A DNA stretch of 64,000 bases from CAYNST01 sp964434105 (GCA_964434105.1 CAYSTJ010000002.1:81677-145676), one strand, 5' to 3'. Counted from the first letter of the stretch, positions 27,601 to 36,475 are shown. Numbers and translations: made by a program. Notes: a model not told the origin generated them from the sequence alone.

Positions 27601-30120
27601 AAAGCCGGTCCATCCCGCCGCATTGGTGGCATCGTTATAGCGGGTCACCAGAAACACGGAGCGATTGCGATTACCGGTTGGCAAGCCATTGACACCCGCC
27701 CGACGCATGCCGTCGTCGATGCCGTCAAAACGGACGGCGTCTATACCGCCCATGGCGTCGACAAGCAACTGAGGCTCTCCGGCTGCTGTGAGATTATTGC
27801 CGCTACCGGATTGATCCTGCCAGGCTATCACCCGTTCACCATCGAGTAGCAACCCGGCTTCTGTTGTCAAATGCATGACCAGTCCGTCCGGAGGCGTGGC
27901 GCAAGGTCCCGCGATGGCGTAAAAGCCGGTAATGTCGAGGTCGGTAACCGGCATGACGGTCTGGAAGGGATTGCCGGTACCGGACCCGTCGTTACTGGTT
28001 GTCCAGTAATCAAACACGTATTCCTGGCCGTCAATGCATTTGCTGTTGGCAAAAGAAATTATATGGTCCCAGTTCACCAGGGTATCCAGCAGCAGGGGTG
28101 TCTCCTTGGCCGTATTGCCGTTGACCTGCACCGTTATGCCAGACGGCACTGTATCAATATGGATGTCGGCTTTTTCCGGCAGAATATCGACCGTAGCCGA
28201 GCTGGTCAGGCCGCTGGAATCGGTCACTGTTACCTGTGCCTGATAATACACCGGGCCGCTGAATCCCTGACCCTGGGACGGTATGGTAAAGCTGGTGCTG
28301 GAACCGATGTCCGGCCCCTGGGCCGGATGCAAATTGCCGGGGCGAATGAACGACAAATTCCAGCTGTAATTTTCGGGAGGAATGACGCCATCTTCAGCAT
28401 CGCTGGCGGAAGCGGTGAAGATCACGGTATCGCCAAAGCGGAATGTACCCTGGGCGGCACCGGGCCGGGTATTGAACGCATTGATGGAGGTGATATCCGG
28501 TGTACTGCCAACTTTGATATCCAGCGCTCGGCTGGTGAGCAAAGAGCCGTCCGATACCCGCAGTGTGGCGGTATACTGACCGTCGTCCGCATAGGTATGG
28601 CTGACCTGGGTAATTTCCCCGTTGGTGAGGGGCTGACTGTCCAGCGTTGTTCCATCGCCGAAGTCGATCTGGAAGCTGATCGGCTCGGACTGGGGGTCAG
28701 CGGCAGTGAATGAAAACGTGGTGGTCAGCGGTGACAGCCCGGATGTTGCTGATGCGGAAAAGTCGGATATCACCGGGCGCGGATTGCCGCCATCATACAC
28801 ATAACGCCGCAGCGATCCTTTGACCGACGGATTGCTCTGGCCATAGGCGCCACCCGAGTCCATAAAACTGACGTAATAAAGGCTGCCGTCGGGCCCGGTT
28901 TCGATCGAAACAATTCTGCCCAATGGCTCATCGTCAAACCCGTAGCTGATTTGGTCCGGATTTTTTGATGTGATCGGTCGCGGGGCGGGGTTGGGCAGCA
29001 GATTGCCTTCGTCATCGAATTTTATGTAACGGATAAAGTCACGGGTTGAATCCGCGTAAAAGTAGGCGCCATGGAACGCTTCCGGGAATTGGGTATGACG
29101 GTAAACCACACCACCATTTATGGCGGAGGTTTCCGAATTATGCCGCCAGGCAAATATCGGCGTCCCGGCCGGCATGTCAAGGGTATAGCCGGGAAAATCA
29201 GTGAACGGTGGCAGGCCTTCCACACTCGGCCAGCCGAAATTAATGCCGTCGTATACGCCGTTGTCATGGTCGGTTCCGAAATCGCTGTCAATAAACCGGC
29301 CGGAATCAGGATCGTAATCGATGATGTGCAAGTCTTCCCAGGCAATGGCCTGTTCGTTGCCACCAACTTCAGCAATAAAGAAGCGGTTGGACGGCAAATC
29401 CCATCGCGCACGGAACGGGTTGCGCAGCCCAAAGGCAAACGTTGAATCGACGTTAGGCCCATCGCCGTCCACGTAGGGGTTGTCGTGCGGGATGGATCCA
29501 TCCTTGCCTATGCGGTGTATCTTGCCGCCTGCATGGGCAAGGCTTTCGGCATAGGAACCCTGAAAATGGTCACCGGTCGAAATCCACAGGTTACCTTCTG
29601 GCCCAAAATCCAGACCGCCACCGAAGTGACAGCAGGAGTCGTAGCCATCCGTATCCTCCCAAAGCGGAAGTTCGGTGGTTACATCACCGCGGCTGCTCAG
29701 ACCGCCCGCATTTTCGATGTGCGTAAAACGCGAGACGCGCATGCGTTCGCCGTTGGGGCCGTGTGCCGGCGTGTACAGCAAATAAATGTAAGGCGACGCC
29801 GGAAAGTTGGGGTCAATGGCAATATCGAGGAGTCCGCGCTCCTGCGTAAACTGCAAACCATCGGTATGTGCCGGATCCGTCAGATCCATATAAGCAGCCG
29901 TGGATACGGGATCGCCGAGCACATCCACTATCTGGATGCGACCTTTTTTCTGCAGAAGAAGAAGCCTCCCGTCTGGTAGAAACCGCATGGAAATCGGCTG
30001 ATCCAGATCCGTCAGCAAAGGTTCTGCAGCGAAGTTCTCTGGAGGTGCTGCACTGGCTGCACCTGCCGCAAAGGCCAGTAAAATGAAAGAAGCGAAAGCG
30101 AATAACCTGATCTTGTCCAT
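24694..30120 (-). CDS. Giant secreted PQQ-type sugar dehydrogenase-like protein with PKD, Ig-like and LamG-like repeats
   Basis: The protein has 1808 residues with a signal peptide (cleavage after about residue 24, AASA|APP). Residues about 30-440 form the six-bladed soluble PQQ sugar dehydrogenase (GSDH) fold: QERGLLDIAIDPNF, CCHFGGGLDFGPEGNLWIST with the conserved histidine, and ISYGFDDEPLGRI. A PKD domain lies at about 455-540 (FQIDFGDGT, HTYADDGQYTATLRV). Then come three LamG/concanavalin-like domains at about 745-985, 1162-1390 and 1578-1800, each opening with 'GLVxHLxTDAG ... AWxDQSG'. Pairs of Ig-like domains (about 985-1160 and 1395-1570; motif 'DxEDGDLSxxVxWxSxLDGxLGxG') separate them. 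The beta-propeller may oxidise sugars; the repeats probably bind carbohydrate or extend the protein from the cell. It is a single gene convergent with sucD. The substrate is unknown. Confidence 0.8.
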   Translation of the reverse strand: MDKIRLFAFASFILLAFAAGAASAAPPENFAAEPLLTDLDQPISMRFLPDGRLLLLQKKGRIQIVDVLGDPVSTAAYMDLTDPAHTDGLQFTQERGLLDIAIDPNFPASPYIYLLYTPAHGPNGERMRVSRFTHIENAGGLSSRGDVTTELPLWEDTDGYDSCCHFGGGLDFGPEGNLWISTGDHFQGSYAESLAHAGGKIHRIGKDGSIPHDNPYVDGDGPNVDSTFAFGLRNPFRARWDLPSNRFFIAEVGGNEQAIAWEDLHIIDYDPDSGRFIDSDFGTDHDNGVYDGINFGWPSVEGLPPFTDFPGYTLDMPAGTPIFAWRHNSETSAINGGVVYRHTQFPEAFHGAYFYADSTRDFIRYIKFDDEGNLLPNPAPRPITSKNPDQISYGFDDEPLGRIVSIETGPDGSLYYVSFMDSGGAYGQSNPSVKGSLRRYVYDGGNPRPVISDFSASATSGLSPLTTTFSFTAADPQSEPISFQIDFGDGTTLDSQPLTNGEITQVSHTYADDGQYTATLRVSDGSLLTSRALDIKVGSTPDITSINAFNTRPGAAQGTFRFGDTVIFTASASDAEDGVIPPENYSWNLSFIRPGNLHPAQGPDIGSSTSFTIPSQGQGFSGPVYYQAQVTVTDSSGLTSSATVDILPEKADIHIDTVPSGITVQVNGNTAKETPLLLDTLVNWDHIISFANSKCIDGQEYVFDYWTTSNDGSGTGNPFQTVMPVTDLDITGFYAIAGPCATPPDGLVMHLTTEAGLLLDGERVIAWQDQSGSGNNLTAAGEPQLLVDAMGGIDAVRFDGIDDGMRRAGVNGLPTGNRNRSVFLVTRYNDATNAAGWTGFTYGNAAGNQAFGLVMTPDGHFGVQGWGNSNDIAADPPVSPIGNWVVQGAIVDNDRLTQYLDGTPAGIHDHVFNTGTGRIRLAEELNNRDHIAMDVVEVLVYDYALSAMELDRLNLYLAQRYGLGVVQDLSPVVVIEAPANNTVVRLADQPITLRTNATDNEDGDLSAAVNWHSSLDGDLGQGAELERELSGGFHFITATVTDSFGNTSTTSVLVIVNQSGDAVPSISITRPADSSTFYRDEIIEFAATATDLEDGTLSNDIVWTSSIDGTFGSGAYVNFAALSVGTHTITASVADTGQQAVSDTITIVITRPGSAVPPRLVTEGLVLQLESDINVSLLSGTTIAAWLDQSGLGLDMVAAGEPQLLPAATPAGMPAISFDGVDDRLVRLDETDPLGGLPAGNQDRTMYVVASYYSAAAWGGISFGNAAANQNFGLGVNLPEGNHTMFGYYRQNDLISDVPALHGGWHIQEGLVQSNVAQLYLDGAELIRFNHTYNTVPSKLVIGEEIGGRGHIGMDLAAVLVYERALDATEREQVLGYLQGKYLDSSVVNEPPLLTIEEPAPGLTITQGTALFLRGLALDPEDGDLSELVDWTSDIDGSLGSGSTLTVDWLSSGIHTLRASVTDSEGLGSTVGIRLVVEQPAVNAAPQVVISSPGPALSFPGGVAIEFSGSATDGEDGDLSDTLLWTSNLDGVLGEGATLLVDWLSPGLHTVTAVSLDSNGEEGSAQLDLTITSAPPVSEGLVLHLETDAGVVSADEQVLAWQDQSAHKHHLAAVGAPLLAQSATPSSLPALTLDGEYDALERVAAPGEPLLLPTGNNDRTILAVVRYHTNSAWAGIVYGTGVDNGAFGPVVRSFFGRSALQGYGLANDLESGVTLTGSGWLLQAAVLQADLATLRHNGVAVAAHHHIYNTGLERLVIGQEISQRGAARMDVAAVLIYDRALTGDEQQIIEEWLMQKYLTDRTNDVNEE

Positions 30121-30182
30121 GTTTCCCTGCCACGCTGGTTGAGTGATATGTTGCCTGCTTTTGGGTTAACAATAATGTATTG

Positions 30183-30337
30183 GTAACTGTTCAGTTCATG
30201 CCCCGATTTACCCTTGCACTTACAAATGAAAGTGGCGTTAATAAATGGTCACACACGGGGTAAACTCACATTTTTCGCCTTGCTCTGAACAAATCCGGGC
30301 GCGATCTGAACAGTTTTGAAAAGAGCTGAATAGTTAC
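30183..30337 (+). repeat. GTAAC-ended interspersed element, internally deleted copy (155 bp)
   Basis: The copy starts GTAACTGTTCAGTTCATGCC and ends GAGCTGAATAGTTAC. It shares with the 42462 copy the left end, the 'TAAACTCACATTTTTCGCCT' block and the right end with repeated CTGAACA units. It lacks the central hairpin block (AACCTGTT...AACAGGTT and the following GC-rich hairpin). It lies just upstream of the 1808-residue protein gene and downstream of the glycosyltransferase operon. No clear target duplication remains. The rest of 30121-30485 holds no gene. Confidence 0.8.
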
Positions 30338-30485
30338 ATTATTTTTATATTTGCGAGGTAAAAATACCTGCGCCACTTGAAGTAAAAAGCGGCCCGTGCG
30401 TCTGTCGACGCGTTTTTTGCTCAATCTATGGTATTAACCGGAGGAATTGCGAGCCCTCAACTCGCGCGCGACCTGCGCGCAGAAA

Positions 30486-31592
30486 CTAATACATTTCTGC
30501 TGTTCGGGTGGCAATCAGGTCCCAGTTCCACGCTTCCGCCTTTTTAAAATTGTGCAGTCCCATGTCAGGCAGCCTGGCCTTGTTTGCGCGGGTCTGCGCC
30601 ATGGCATTGGTCAGGCCGGAAGGGTCGCCCGAATCGTACAGAAATGCGCCATCTGTGTCGAGATAATCAGGAATGCAACCGATATTGGGAGCTATGCAGG
30701 CCTTCGCAAATGACATGCCGAGGACCACGGCACCGGATGTGAGAATATTGCGATAGGAATACACAGCCACATCGGCGGCATTAAAATACACTTGGAGCGC
30801 ATCGTCTTCGATAAACCCGGCGTGCATGACAATACGCGGGTCTTTCTTTACCCGCTGCTCCAGGGTGCGCATATCTTCATCATTGAATGCCTTGCCGGCA
30901 ATCAGTAGCCGGACGTCGGTGCCCGGGATATTGCCGAAGGCGTTCACCAGTTCATTAACGCCTTTATAGGGTCGGATATTGCCGAGAAAAAGAAAAACTG
31001 TACTGTCTTCGTCCAGTTCGAGTTGCTGGCGCGCCTGGGCGCGCTGTATATCGTTCCGGTAGCACGTCATGTAATTACCATGCGGAATGCTGACGATTTT
31101 TTCGGGCTGTCGTACCGAAAATTCATCGCGTACCAGCGAAATGGCGGCGGGCGAGTGCACAACAACACCCGTGGCGGCGGCCAGTACGCCCCGGGTCAGT
31201 GCACGTTCCCGGTGGATAGCTTCTGCTTCGTGTGAGTAGAGGTTATGGGCGGTCCAGACGATTTTTTTCCCCAAAAATTTCAGCAGGAACAATCTCAGGT
31301 AAAATGCGTGCAGTTTGATGCTTTCCTTCAGGCCACATTGAAAGCGCGGTAACCAGTGGAGGTGAATCGCGTCCGGCGAATGTTTGCCGAATAATGGTAC
31401 CTTACGGACGCTGCTGGCACCGGTTACGTTGATATCAAGCTTGCTCAGGGCGCTGCAGAGCATGGACTGGTAGGGATTTTCGGCCAGAAAGGGAATAAAC
31501 AAAACCTCCTTGCGGGCAGACCTGCCGGCTGCCTCCGGGGTTCTTGCGCTCTTGTTCACTGTCTCTGTCAAGCGATGCCCGGTGTTGTGCAT
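30486..31592 (-). CDS. Glycosyltransferase family 4
   Basis: A 368-residue GT-B fold glycosyltransferase. The N-terminal Rossmann domain begins KEVLFIPFLAENPYQSM. The donor-binding C-terminal domain includes FLFLGNIRPYKGVNELVNAF and LLIAGKAFND. A region like the retaining-GT4 E-x7-E site reads 'NILTSGAVVLGMSFAKACIAP'; the usual first glutamate of that site is not evident. The start at 31592 overlaps the end of the sulfotransferase gene by 25 bases; a GTG at 31556 would avoid the overlap. It is the last gene of a three-gene minus-strand operon with a sulfotransferase and an alkaline-phosphatase-fold protein, which suggests work on a sulfated or otherwise decorated glycan. Donor and acceptor are unknown. 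Confidence 0.85.
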   Translation of the reverse strand: MHNTGHRLTETVNKSARTPEAAGRSARKEVLFIPFLAENPYQSMLCSALSKLDINVTGASSVRKVPLFGKHSPDAIHLHWLPRFQCGLKESIKLHAFYLRLFLLKFLGKKIVWTAHNLYSHEAEAIHRERALTRGVLAAATGVVVHSPAAISLVRDEFSVRQPEKIVSIPHGNYMTCYRNDIQRAQARQQLELDEDSTVFLFLGNIRPYKGVNELVNAFGNIPGTDVRLLIAGKAFNDEDMRTLEQRVKKDPRIVMHAGFIEDDALQVYFNAADVAVYSYRNILTSGAVVLGMSFAKACIAPNIGCIPDYLDTDGAFLYDSGDPSGLTNAMAQTRANKARLPDMGLHNFKKAEAWNWDLIATRTAEMY

Positions 31593-32512
31593 AATGTCTG
31601 TCGAGCCAGTAGATCGCCGGCTTCCTGTTCAATAATTGCCAGATCCTCTTCGCCAAAATAATCTTTCCAACGGTCAATGGATGCGGCGTGTCCCTCGCGG
31701 CTGGCATTCAGCACCTTCGTTCGGGTTGTCTGGCGGTCCTCCCCAATGAAGTCCAGTATTCCGCAAAGGGTCGCGTCCGGATACCGTATCAGATCCGCGT
31801 AGTTCAGGTGAAACTGACGGTCTGGCGGGAGCGCACTTTTCAGATGCTCGATCTGTTCCGCGTGTCGGCGCCATATCCAGATACAGCGGTGCAGATCGGA
31901 TGTGTTTCTATATTCATCCTGTCGCGCCGTTTCGATATAGAAATGCGGGTAGGGGCCGTACAGATAGCCGCCGGGTTCCCGCTTTCCGGAATCAGCCGAT
32001 GTCGCGAGATGCCAGGGTTTTTGAAGAAGCGAAAGCGCGGTGTCGCGTCCATCGCGGGAAATAACAATAAATTGTGCGTCCGGAAAAATCTCGAGCAGCG
32101 TTTCCGCGACCCAGAGGTGATTGGGGTTTTTCTCGACAATCCTGGTGCCGGTACCGGGGGCCGCCAGCAGCAGAGAGCGCAGACACAGTTGATACAGGAG
32201 ACGCGAACGGCCCAGGGACGTTTTCTTTTCATAAATCAGGCGCGTGTAATATTTCAAAATGGCCGGTTCAAAGTAGTAGGACGCTTCCGGCATGGCTTCG
32301 AGTACATTGCCCAGATAGGTGGTGCCGGAACGTGGGCAGCCGAGAATAAATACCGGGCGCCGAATCGGTCCGAACGCAGCCATTCGTGTTTTAAGCGCCT
32401 GTAACGGGCGTGGTCTGTCTCTGCGCAGTGTGCGCGCCATCTTCAGGCTGAAGCGCCACCAGTTAAGAAAACGCAGCCCGTGATAATCCTTGACAATAAC
32501 TGACTCGTTCAT
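31568..32512 (-). CDS. Sulfotransferase family protein
   Basis: A 314-residue protein with the PAPS 5'-phosphosulfate loop RPVFILGCPRSGTTYLGNV (about residues 52-70) near its N-terminus. The 3'-phosphate-binding arginine/serine segment (FIVISRDGRDTALSLLQKP, about 147-165) is also present. These are the two diagnostic motifs of cytosolic-type sulfotransferases found in bacterial polysaccharide and lipid modification loci. It probably transfers sulfate from PAPS to a sugar or lipid. It overlaps the next gene and follows the upstream gene by six bases, so the operon is tight. Confidence 0.85.
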   Translation of the reverse strand: MNESVIVKDYHGLRFLNWWRFSLKMARTLRRDRPRPLQALKTRMAAFGPIRRPVFILGCPRSGTTYLGNVLEAMPEASYYFEPAILKYYTRLIYEKKTSLGRSRLLYQLCLRSLLLAAPGTGTRIVEKNPNHLWVAETLLEIFPDAQFIVISRDGRDTALSLLQKPWHLATSADSGKREPGGYLYGPYPHFYIETARQDEYRNTSDLHRCIWIWRRHAEQIEHLKSALPPDRQFHLNYADLIRYPDATLCGILDFIGEDRQTTRTKVLNASREGHAASIDRWKDYFGEEDLAIIEQEAGDLLARQTLCTTPGIA

Positions 32513-32518
32513 AAGGGC

Positions 32519-33430
32519 CTAGTGTGATTTTATGGTGCCAGCGTTTGGTTCCCGCTCCACCCAGTTCAATATATGACCGAAAAAATCCCGCAGGTTAGTC
32601 CCATCAAGGGGTTCGCGGTCACTCAGTGAATAAAAAGGCCGATTATGGTGTGTTGGCATGTAGTCTATTTTATGCGCAGCGCCATTGTCAGAGATAAACA
32701 GTATCCGATCGTATTTTCCCTGCGCCAGGGACTGTATCTCGGCGGCAAAGTCATTCATACGCCAATAGGCTTCCTCAACCTTGTCCATTCGATCTTCCTT
32801 GTGGTAGGAAATATAAAGGTGCTGTGACGAATCGATGTACTGAAACTGTGCCATCAGCAATTGGTAGGGCGGGTCGTGAGTCAGCGCATCCATGAACCGT
32901 TTGCGCCGCCACTGATAATGTTTCTCTAACAGGTCGAGTGCGCCGTCCACGCCCAGTTCAGGAAACCGTCGCGGGTCCAGGATGTTTCGGTCCAGCGCCC
33001 AGGTCGGTTCAGGGTTGTAGGCCGGAACATAGACAGCCTTGCTGTTTTCTACCAGTTCGAACAGGCTGGGGCAGGTCAGGTCGTCTTTCAGGAACTCGCG
33101 CGAGAAGGTTCTGACCTTCGCGCCAAAAACCTGATAAAGGCCATGCCGGCGGTCTCTCCCTTTTTTGACGTTTCGAAATACTGCCTCCTCCAGCCATTTA
33201 ACCGTGCGGCTGGAATACTCGTAGGCGACTTTCTTTCGCTCGTTCACCCCGTTTTCTTCCCAGGTTTTACCCGTAATCAGTTGCGCGGTGATTTGCGTGG
33301 CAACATCGCGCTGATTCCACAGTTTGTCGACTTCGACCTTGCCCCATTGCGCCTGCTTCAGGTGCGCGCAGTCCCAGCGCGCCAGAAACTCATGATCCAG
33401 CCCTCCAAATATAACCACTAAGACTTTCAT
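32519..33430 (-). CDS. Alkaline-phosphatase-superfamily protein (type I phosphodiesterase/sulfatase-like)
   Basis: The protein has 303 residues. The opening KVLVVIFGGLDHEFL is like the first metal-binding strand of the alkaline phosphatase superfamily. The C-terminal 'RILFISDNGAAHKIDYMPTHHNRPFYS' fits the second metal cluster (D-x-G, H, H). An obvious nucleophile in the expected 'GLDHEFLARWD' to 'NQRDVATQIT' region would be the threonine/serine near residue 45, but it is not certain. There is no signal peptide, so the protein is cytoplasmic. As first gene of the operon with a sulfotransferase and a glycosyltransferase, it may hydrolyse or transfer a phosphate or sulfate group of the same glycan, or clear nucleotide by-products. 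These roles are inference. Confidence 0.65.
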   Translation of the reverse strand: MKVLVVIFGGLDHEFLARWDCAHLKQAQWGKVEVDKLWNQRDVATQITAQLITGKTWEENGVNERKKVAYEYSSRTVKWLEEAVFRNVKKGRDRRHGLYQVFGAKVRTFSREFLKDDLTCPSLFELVENSKAVYVPAYNPEPTWALDRNILDPRRFPELGVDGALDLLEKHYQWRRKRFMDALTHDPPYQLLMAQFQYIDSSQHLYISYHKEDRMDKVEEAYWRMNDFAAEIQSLAQGKYDRILFISDNGAAHKIDYMPTHHNRPFYSLSDREPLDGTNLRDFFGHILNWVEREPNAGTIKSH

Positions 33431-34000
33431 AGTATGTATTGTTGCTCCTGGCGTACGACAGAATGACCGGCTTCCGCAGTCGGGCAGTGGATAATAAAGA
33501 TACTGTGGAACCAGATACGTCAGCCCGCGGAATGCGGGGCGCCATTAAAACCTGGTTTTGCTGATTGTGCTCGGAATACCTGGGTGAGCTTTAAAAGCAG
33601 GTGGAGCCGGTGACGAGTAATTATGATAAATTTTTTATCGGATGTTAAGCGCTTTCTCAATTATTTAAGGTGAATATTTCGCTGAAAAATGCGAAGTGAC
33701 TGATTGCGCATTATATGCCGGTAGCGTTTGACATTCAGATGTTCAGAGGGGGGCAAAACTTATTTTTGAGCAGTCGCGACGACGTTGCATGGTGAGCCCC
33801 TGTGAGAAAGATCCAGCTCTCAGAGACAAACAGGGTGGTGCGGCATTCCGTGGTGCTGTGGATGTCTGAATCTCAATCGCTGCGGGTAAAGCAGCCGTCT
33901 GTGATGCGGAAGTGTGGGGCGACGGACGCGCGCTCCGGGGAGCGCGTGGTGAGGTATTGCCTGTGGGTCATCAGGCCGGATTTCAATTGCCGGACTGCTG
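33431..34000. other. Intergenic region upstream of the sulfotransferase operon
   Basis: The stretch is relatively AT-rich in its middle (33600-33720) and probably holds the promoter of the leftward operon. I see no convincing gene; the frames at 33802-34047 and 33912-34190 run into the antisense of the next gene and have no family resemblance. Confidence 0.4.
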
Positions 34001-36475
34001 TTACTGGATGGGCTCAGGGATACTGCCGGTTTCCATCAACGTACTGAGTCGCTCAACGGCACCATACCCTTCGTCGAAATCGATCTTGCAGCCCTGTACC
34101 GGAAGAAAATGCTCCCAGTGGGACCCCTGGCCTGCGCCACGGAACAGTTTGCTGACATGGCTTGGGGACGACCTGTCAGTGGTGTTGTAGGCGAAATTTT
34201 TACTGATTTTCATGCCGTTGCTCAATGATGTCGTTTCGTCAATAATTGTCCGGGCCACGTTATGGCTGACCTGCAGCCCCTTATTGGTACGATTGGATTT
34301 TTCAACAATACGGATGGCACCTCCGCTGGAGCCTTCCCAGGGAAGCAGTGTATTGTTTTTGACGACGACGTTCCTGGTTGCGCCATTGAGATAAATCGAG
34401 TTAGGCGTGCCCACGTAGATAAAGTTTTCCTCGATAAGTATATTTTGATAACCCTGGCTTTTCGGGTCCGAGATAAATATTCCCTGCATCGTCAGGCGCA
34501 CACCTTTTTTGCCGCCCACACACCGGGCTGGCCGGATTTCGTTATTGCTCGGGTCGTCATAAATGTAGTTGCCGCGAATGGTAATGTTGCTGGGATTGCT
34601 GTCCCCTGCGCCAAACATCTGTAGTGCATCGGTATGAATATAGGCACAATCGTCCCTGTCGGTGGGCGCATTGCGCGGAAGCGTATCGTACAGAACGTTA
34701 TCTTCGATAAGACCATCGGCGGAAGTGCCGGTCAGGCGCAACAGGTCTTCCTCGGCGCGTGCAATATAATTCCGGGTGACCTCAAAGTCGACTACGTCGT
34801 TCAAGATGAGGGCGTGTTGGCCGCCGTCAACGTCAATAGTGTTGTTATCGATAATGACCTGGCTGGCACTCTTGAAATAGACGGTGGAGCTGAACTTTGA
34901 ATTGGTATACTTCAGGTTGTGTGCACCGTTCAAGGCGCGGATACTGCGGGCCTTTATCCTGTCGAAGTGCACATAACCGCGGTTGCTGCCGTTAATCTCG
35001 ATATTGGTAAATACAGCGCCAAAACGGTTCTCGGCGCGCAATACAACGTGGCTGTCAAACTGCTGCGCAATCTTGAGTGTGCCATAGTTGCCGTTTTTTA
35101 GAAGGATGACATCGCCCCCACGTGCGGTCTCCAGCGCACGCTCCAGTTCCACTGTATTGCGAACAGTGAAATCACCGGTAGCCGGTTGGTCGTCCGGTTC
35201 AACTTCAATAACGGGTGGCTCGGGTGCCTCGACGGGCGGCAGGTCAACCGGCTCGGGCGGCATGGCGGTGGCAAATGCTGCCTTGCCGACACCGGGGATT
35301 TTTATTTCAAGGATGCTGTTCCAGTTGTTGTCGGAATTGCCGTACCCGACGACCCGGATGGCAGACGCTGGCCCCGAAGTGACCGCAAAATTCTCGAAGC
35401 CGCGGATCAGTCCGGACGTTTTTCCGGAATATACGGTGTTCCATGCGGTGCCATCTACCGAGGTGTGTATTTCAAAAATACTTTGCCTGCTGTCACCCTT
35501 GAAAAACGCCAGATCCAGCTGGTCGAGCTCGATGGGGGCGGACAGGTCATATTGTATCCAGGGCGCATCACCGGCGGCATACTCCGCTGACCAGCGAGAC
35601 TCGTCGGTGAGATGGCCGTCCAGGGTCCACTCCGGCAAATGACCGTCATTATAGCTGTCCGATACGGCGATAATATCCACCGCCGGAGGCTGCGGTTGTG
35701 GCTCTGCAATGTCAACGCCGCCGGTATCATCCGGCATATTGTCCTCATCGGTTTCCGGGTTGTTCTCCGGAATTACGGGCGTGACGACGGGGATTTCCAT
35801 GTCGGGACTGACAGATACACCGGGTAACGCCACCTCGGTCAGACTGGTCCACTGGCTTTGCGAATTGCCGTGCCCGAGGATGCGCAGGTACTGAAATCGA
35901 TGTGCGGTAAAATAAAAAGTTTCAGGTGCGCTGCTTTCACCAGAGGATGTCTCATCCAGAACAGTGTCCCAGGTCTCGCCGTCCATGGAGGTCTGCACGC
36001 TGAATTGCGAGTAGCGGACATCGCCCCGATAAAACGCAATATTGACGCGGTCCAATTCGACGGCCTGTGACAGGTCAAATTGAATCCAGGGTGTGTTGCC
36101 GTTATCGGTGGGCGCAGACCAGCGCGACTCGTCCGTCAGGTCGTTATCCAGTGTCCATTCGGGAATGTGTCCATCATTTTCTGATGCAGACACATGGACG
36201 ATCATCACCGCGTCCGGCGGTGGAACGGGCACAGGCACGGGCGTGGTCTCAGGCTCTGGTGTCGGCGTGCTGACCTCGTCCGGTGCAGCCACCTCTGGCG
36301 GGTTCTCGGCCGGGAGCCCGCCGCAGGCAACGAGCGACAGGGCCAGCAGGCCGGCCATAACGGTTTGGCGGGGCAACGTGGCCCGATTGATAACGGACTG
36401 ATCCGCACGGTTGTTCGGGGTCTGCACTTTCCCGCGCGTGATGCCTGGCGCGGAAACACTCAACAGCTTTTTCAT
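34001..36475 (-). CDS. Lipoprotein with two discoidin-like domains and a right-handed beta-helix
   Basis: The protein has about 824 residues from the ATG at 36475; an ATG at 36484 is an alternative. A lipobox LVACGG follows MAGLLALS, but an unusually long basic N-terminal stretch of about 40 residues precedes it, so the true start may lie further in. Two F5/8-type-C (discoidin) domains follow at about 88-217 and 265-393; both contain 'NDGHxPEWTLDxxLTDESRW' and 'PWIQxDLS'. A parallel beta-helix (about 430-800) begins FTVRNTVELERALETARGGD, then VILLKNGNYG, a pattern shared with PL6-type alginate/chondroitin lyases. Surface attachment and a polysaccharide lyase or binding role are likely; substrate and activity are unproven. 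Its neighbour is the sulfotransferase operon, on the same strand. Confidence 0.75.
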   Translation of the reverse strand: MKKLLSVSAPGITRGKVQTPNNRADQSVINRATLPRQTVMAGLLALSLVACGGLPAENPPEVAAPDEVSTPTPEPETTPVPVPVPPPDAVMIVHVSASENDGHIPEWTLDNDLTDESRWSAPTDNGNTPWIQFDLSQAVELDRVNIAFYRGDVRYSQFSVQTSMDGETWDTVLDETSSGESSAPETFYFTAHRFQYLRILGHGNSQSQWTSLTEVALPGVSVSPDMEIPVVTPVIPENNPETDEDNMPDDTGGVDIAEPQPQPPAVDIIAVSDSYNDGHLPEWTLDGHLTDESRWSAEYAAGDAPWIQYDLSAPIELDQLDLAFFKGDSRQSIFEIHTSVDGTAWNTVYSGKTSGLIRGFENFAVTSGPASAIRVVGYGNSDNNWNSILEIKIPGVGKAAFATAMPPEPVDLPPVEAPEPPVIEVEPDDQPATGDFTVRNTVELERALETARGGDVILLKNGNYGTLKIAQQFDSHVVLRAENRFGAVFTNIEINGSNRGYVHFDRIKARSIRALNGAHNLKYTNSKFSSTVYFKSASQVIIDNNTIDVDGGQHALILNDVVDFEVTRNYIARAEEDLLRLTGTSADGLIEDNVLYDTLPRNAPTDRDDCAYIHTDALQMFGAGDSNPSNITIRGNYIYDDPSNNEIRPARCVGGKKGVRLTMQGIFISDPKSQGYQNILIEENFIYVGTPNSIYLNGATRNVVVKNNTLLPWEGSSGGAIRIVEKSNRTNKGLQVSHNVARTIIDETTSLSNGMKISKNFAYNTTDRSSPSHVSKLFRGAGQGSHWEHFLPVQGCKIDFDEGYGAVERLSTLMETGSIPEPIQ

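Noticed and set aside
31688..32404. 238-codon plus-strand frame opposite the sulfotransferase
   Set aside because: The opposite strand carries clear PAPS motifs; this frame has none.
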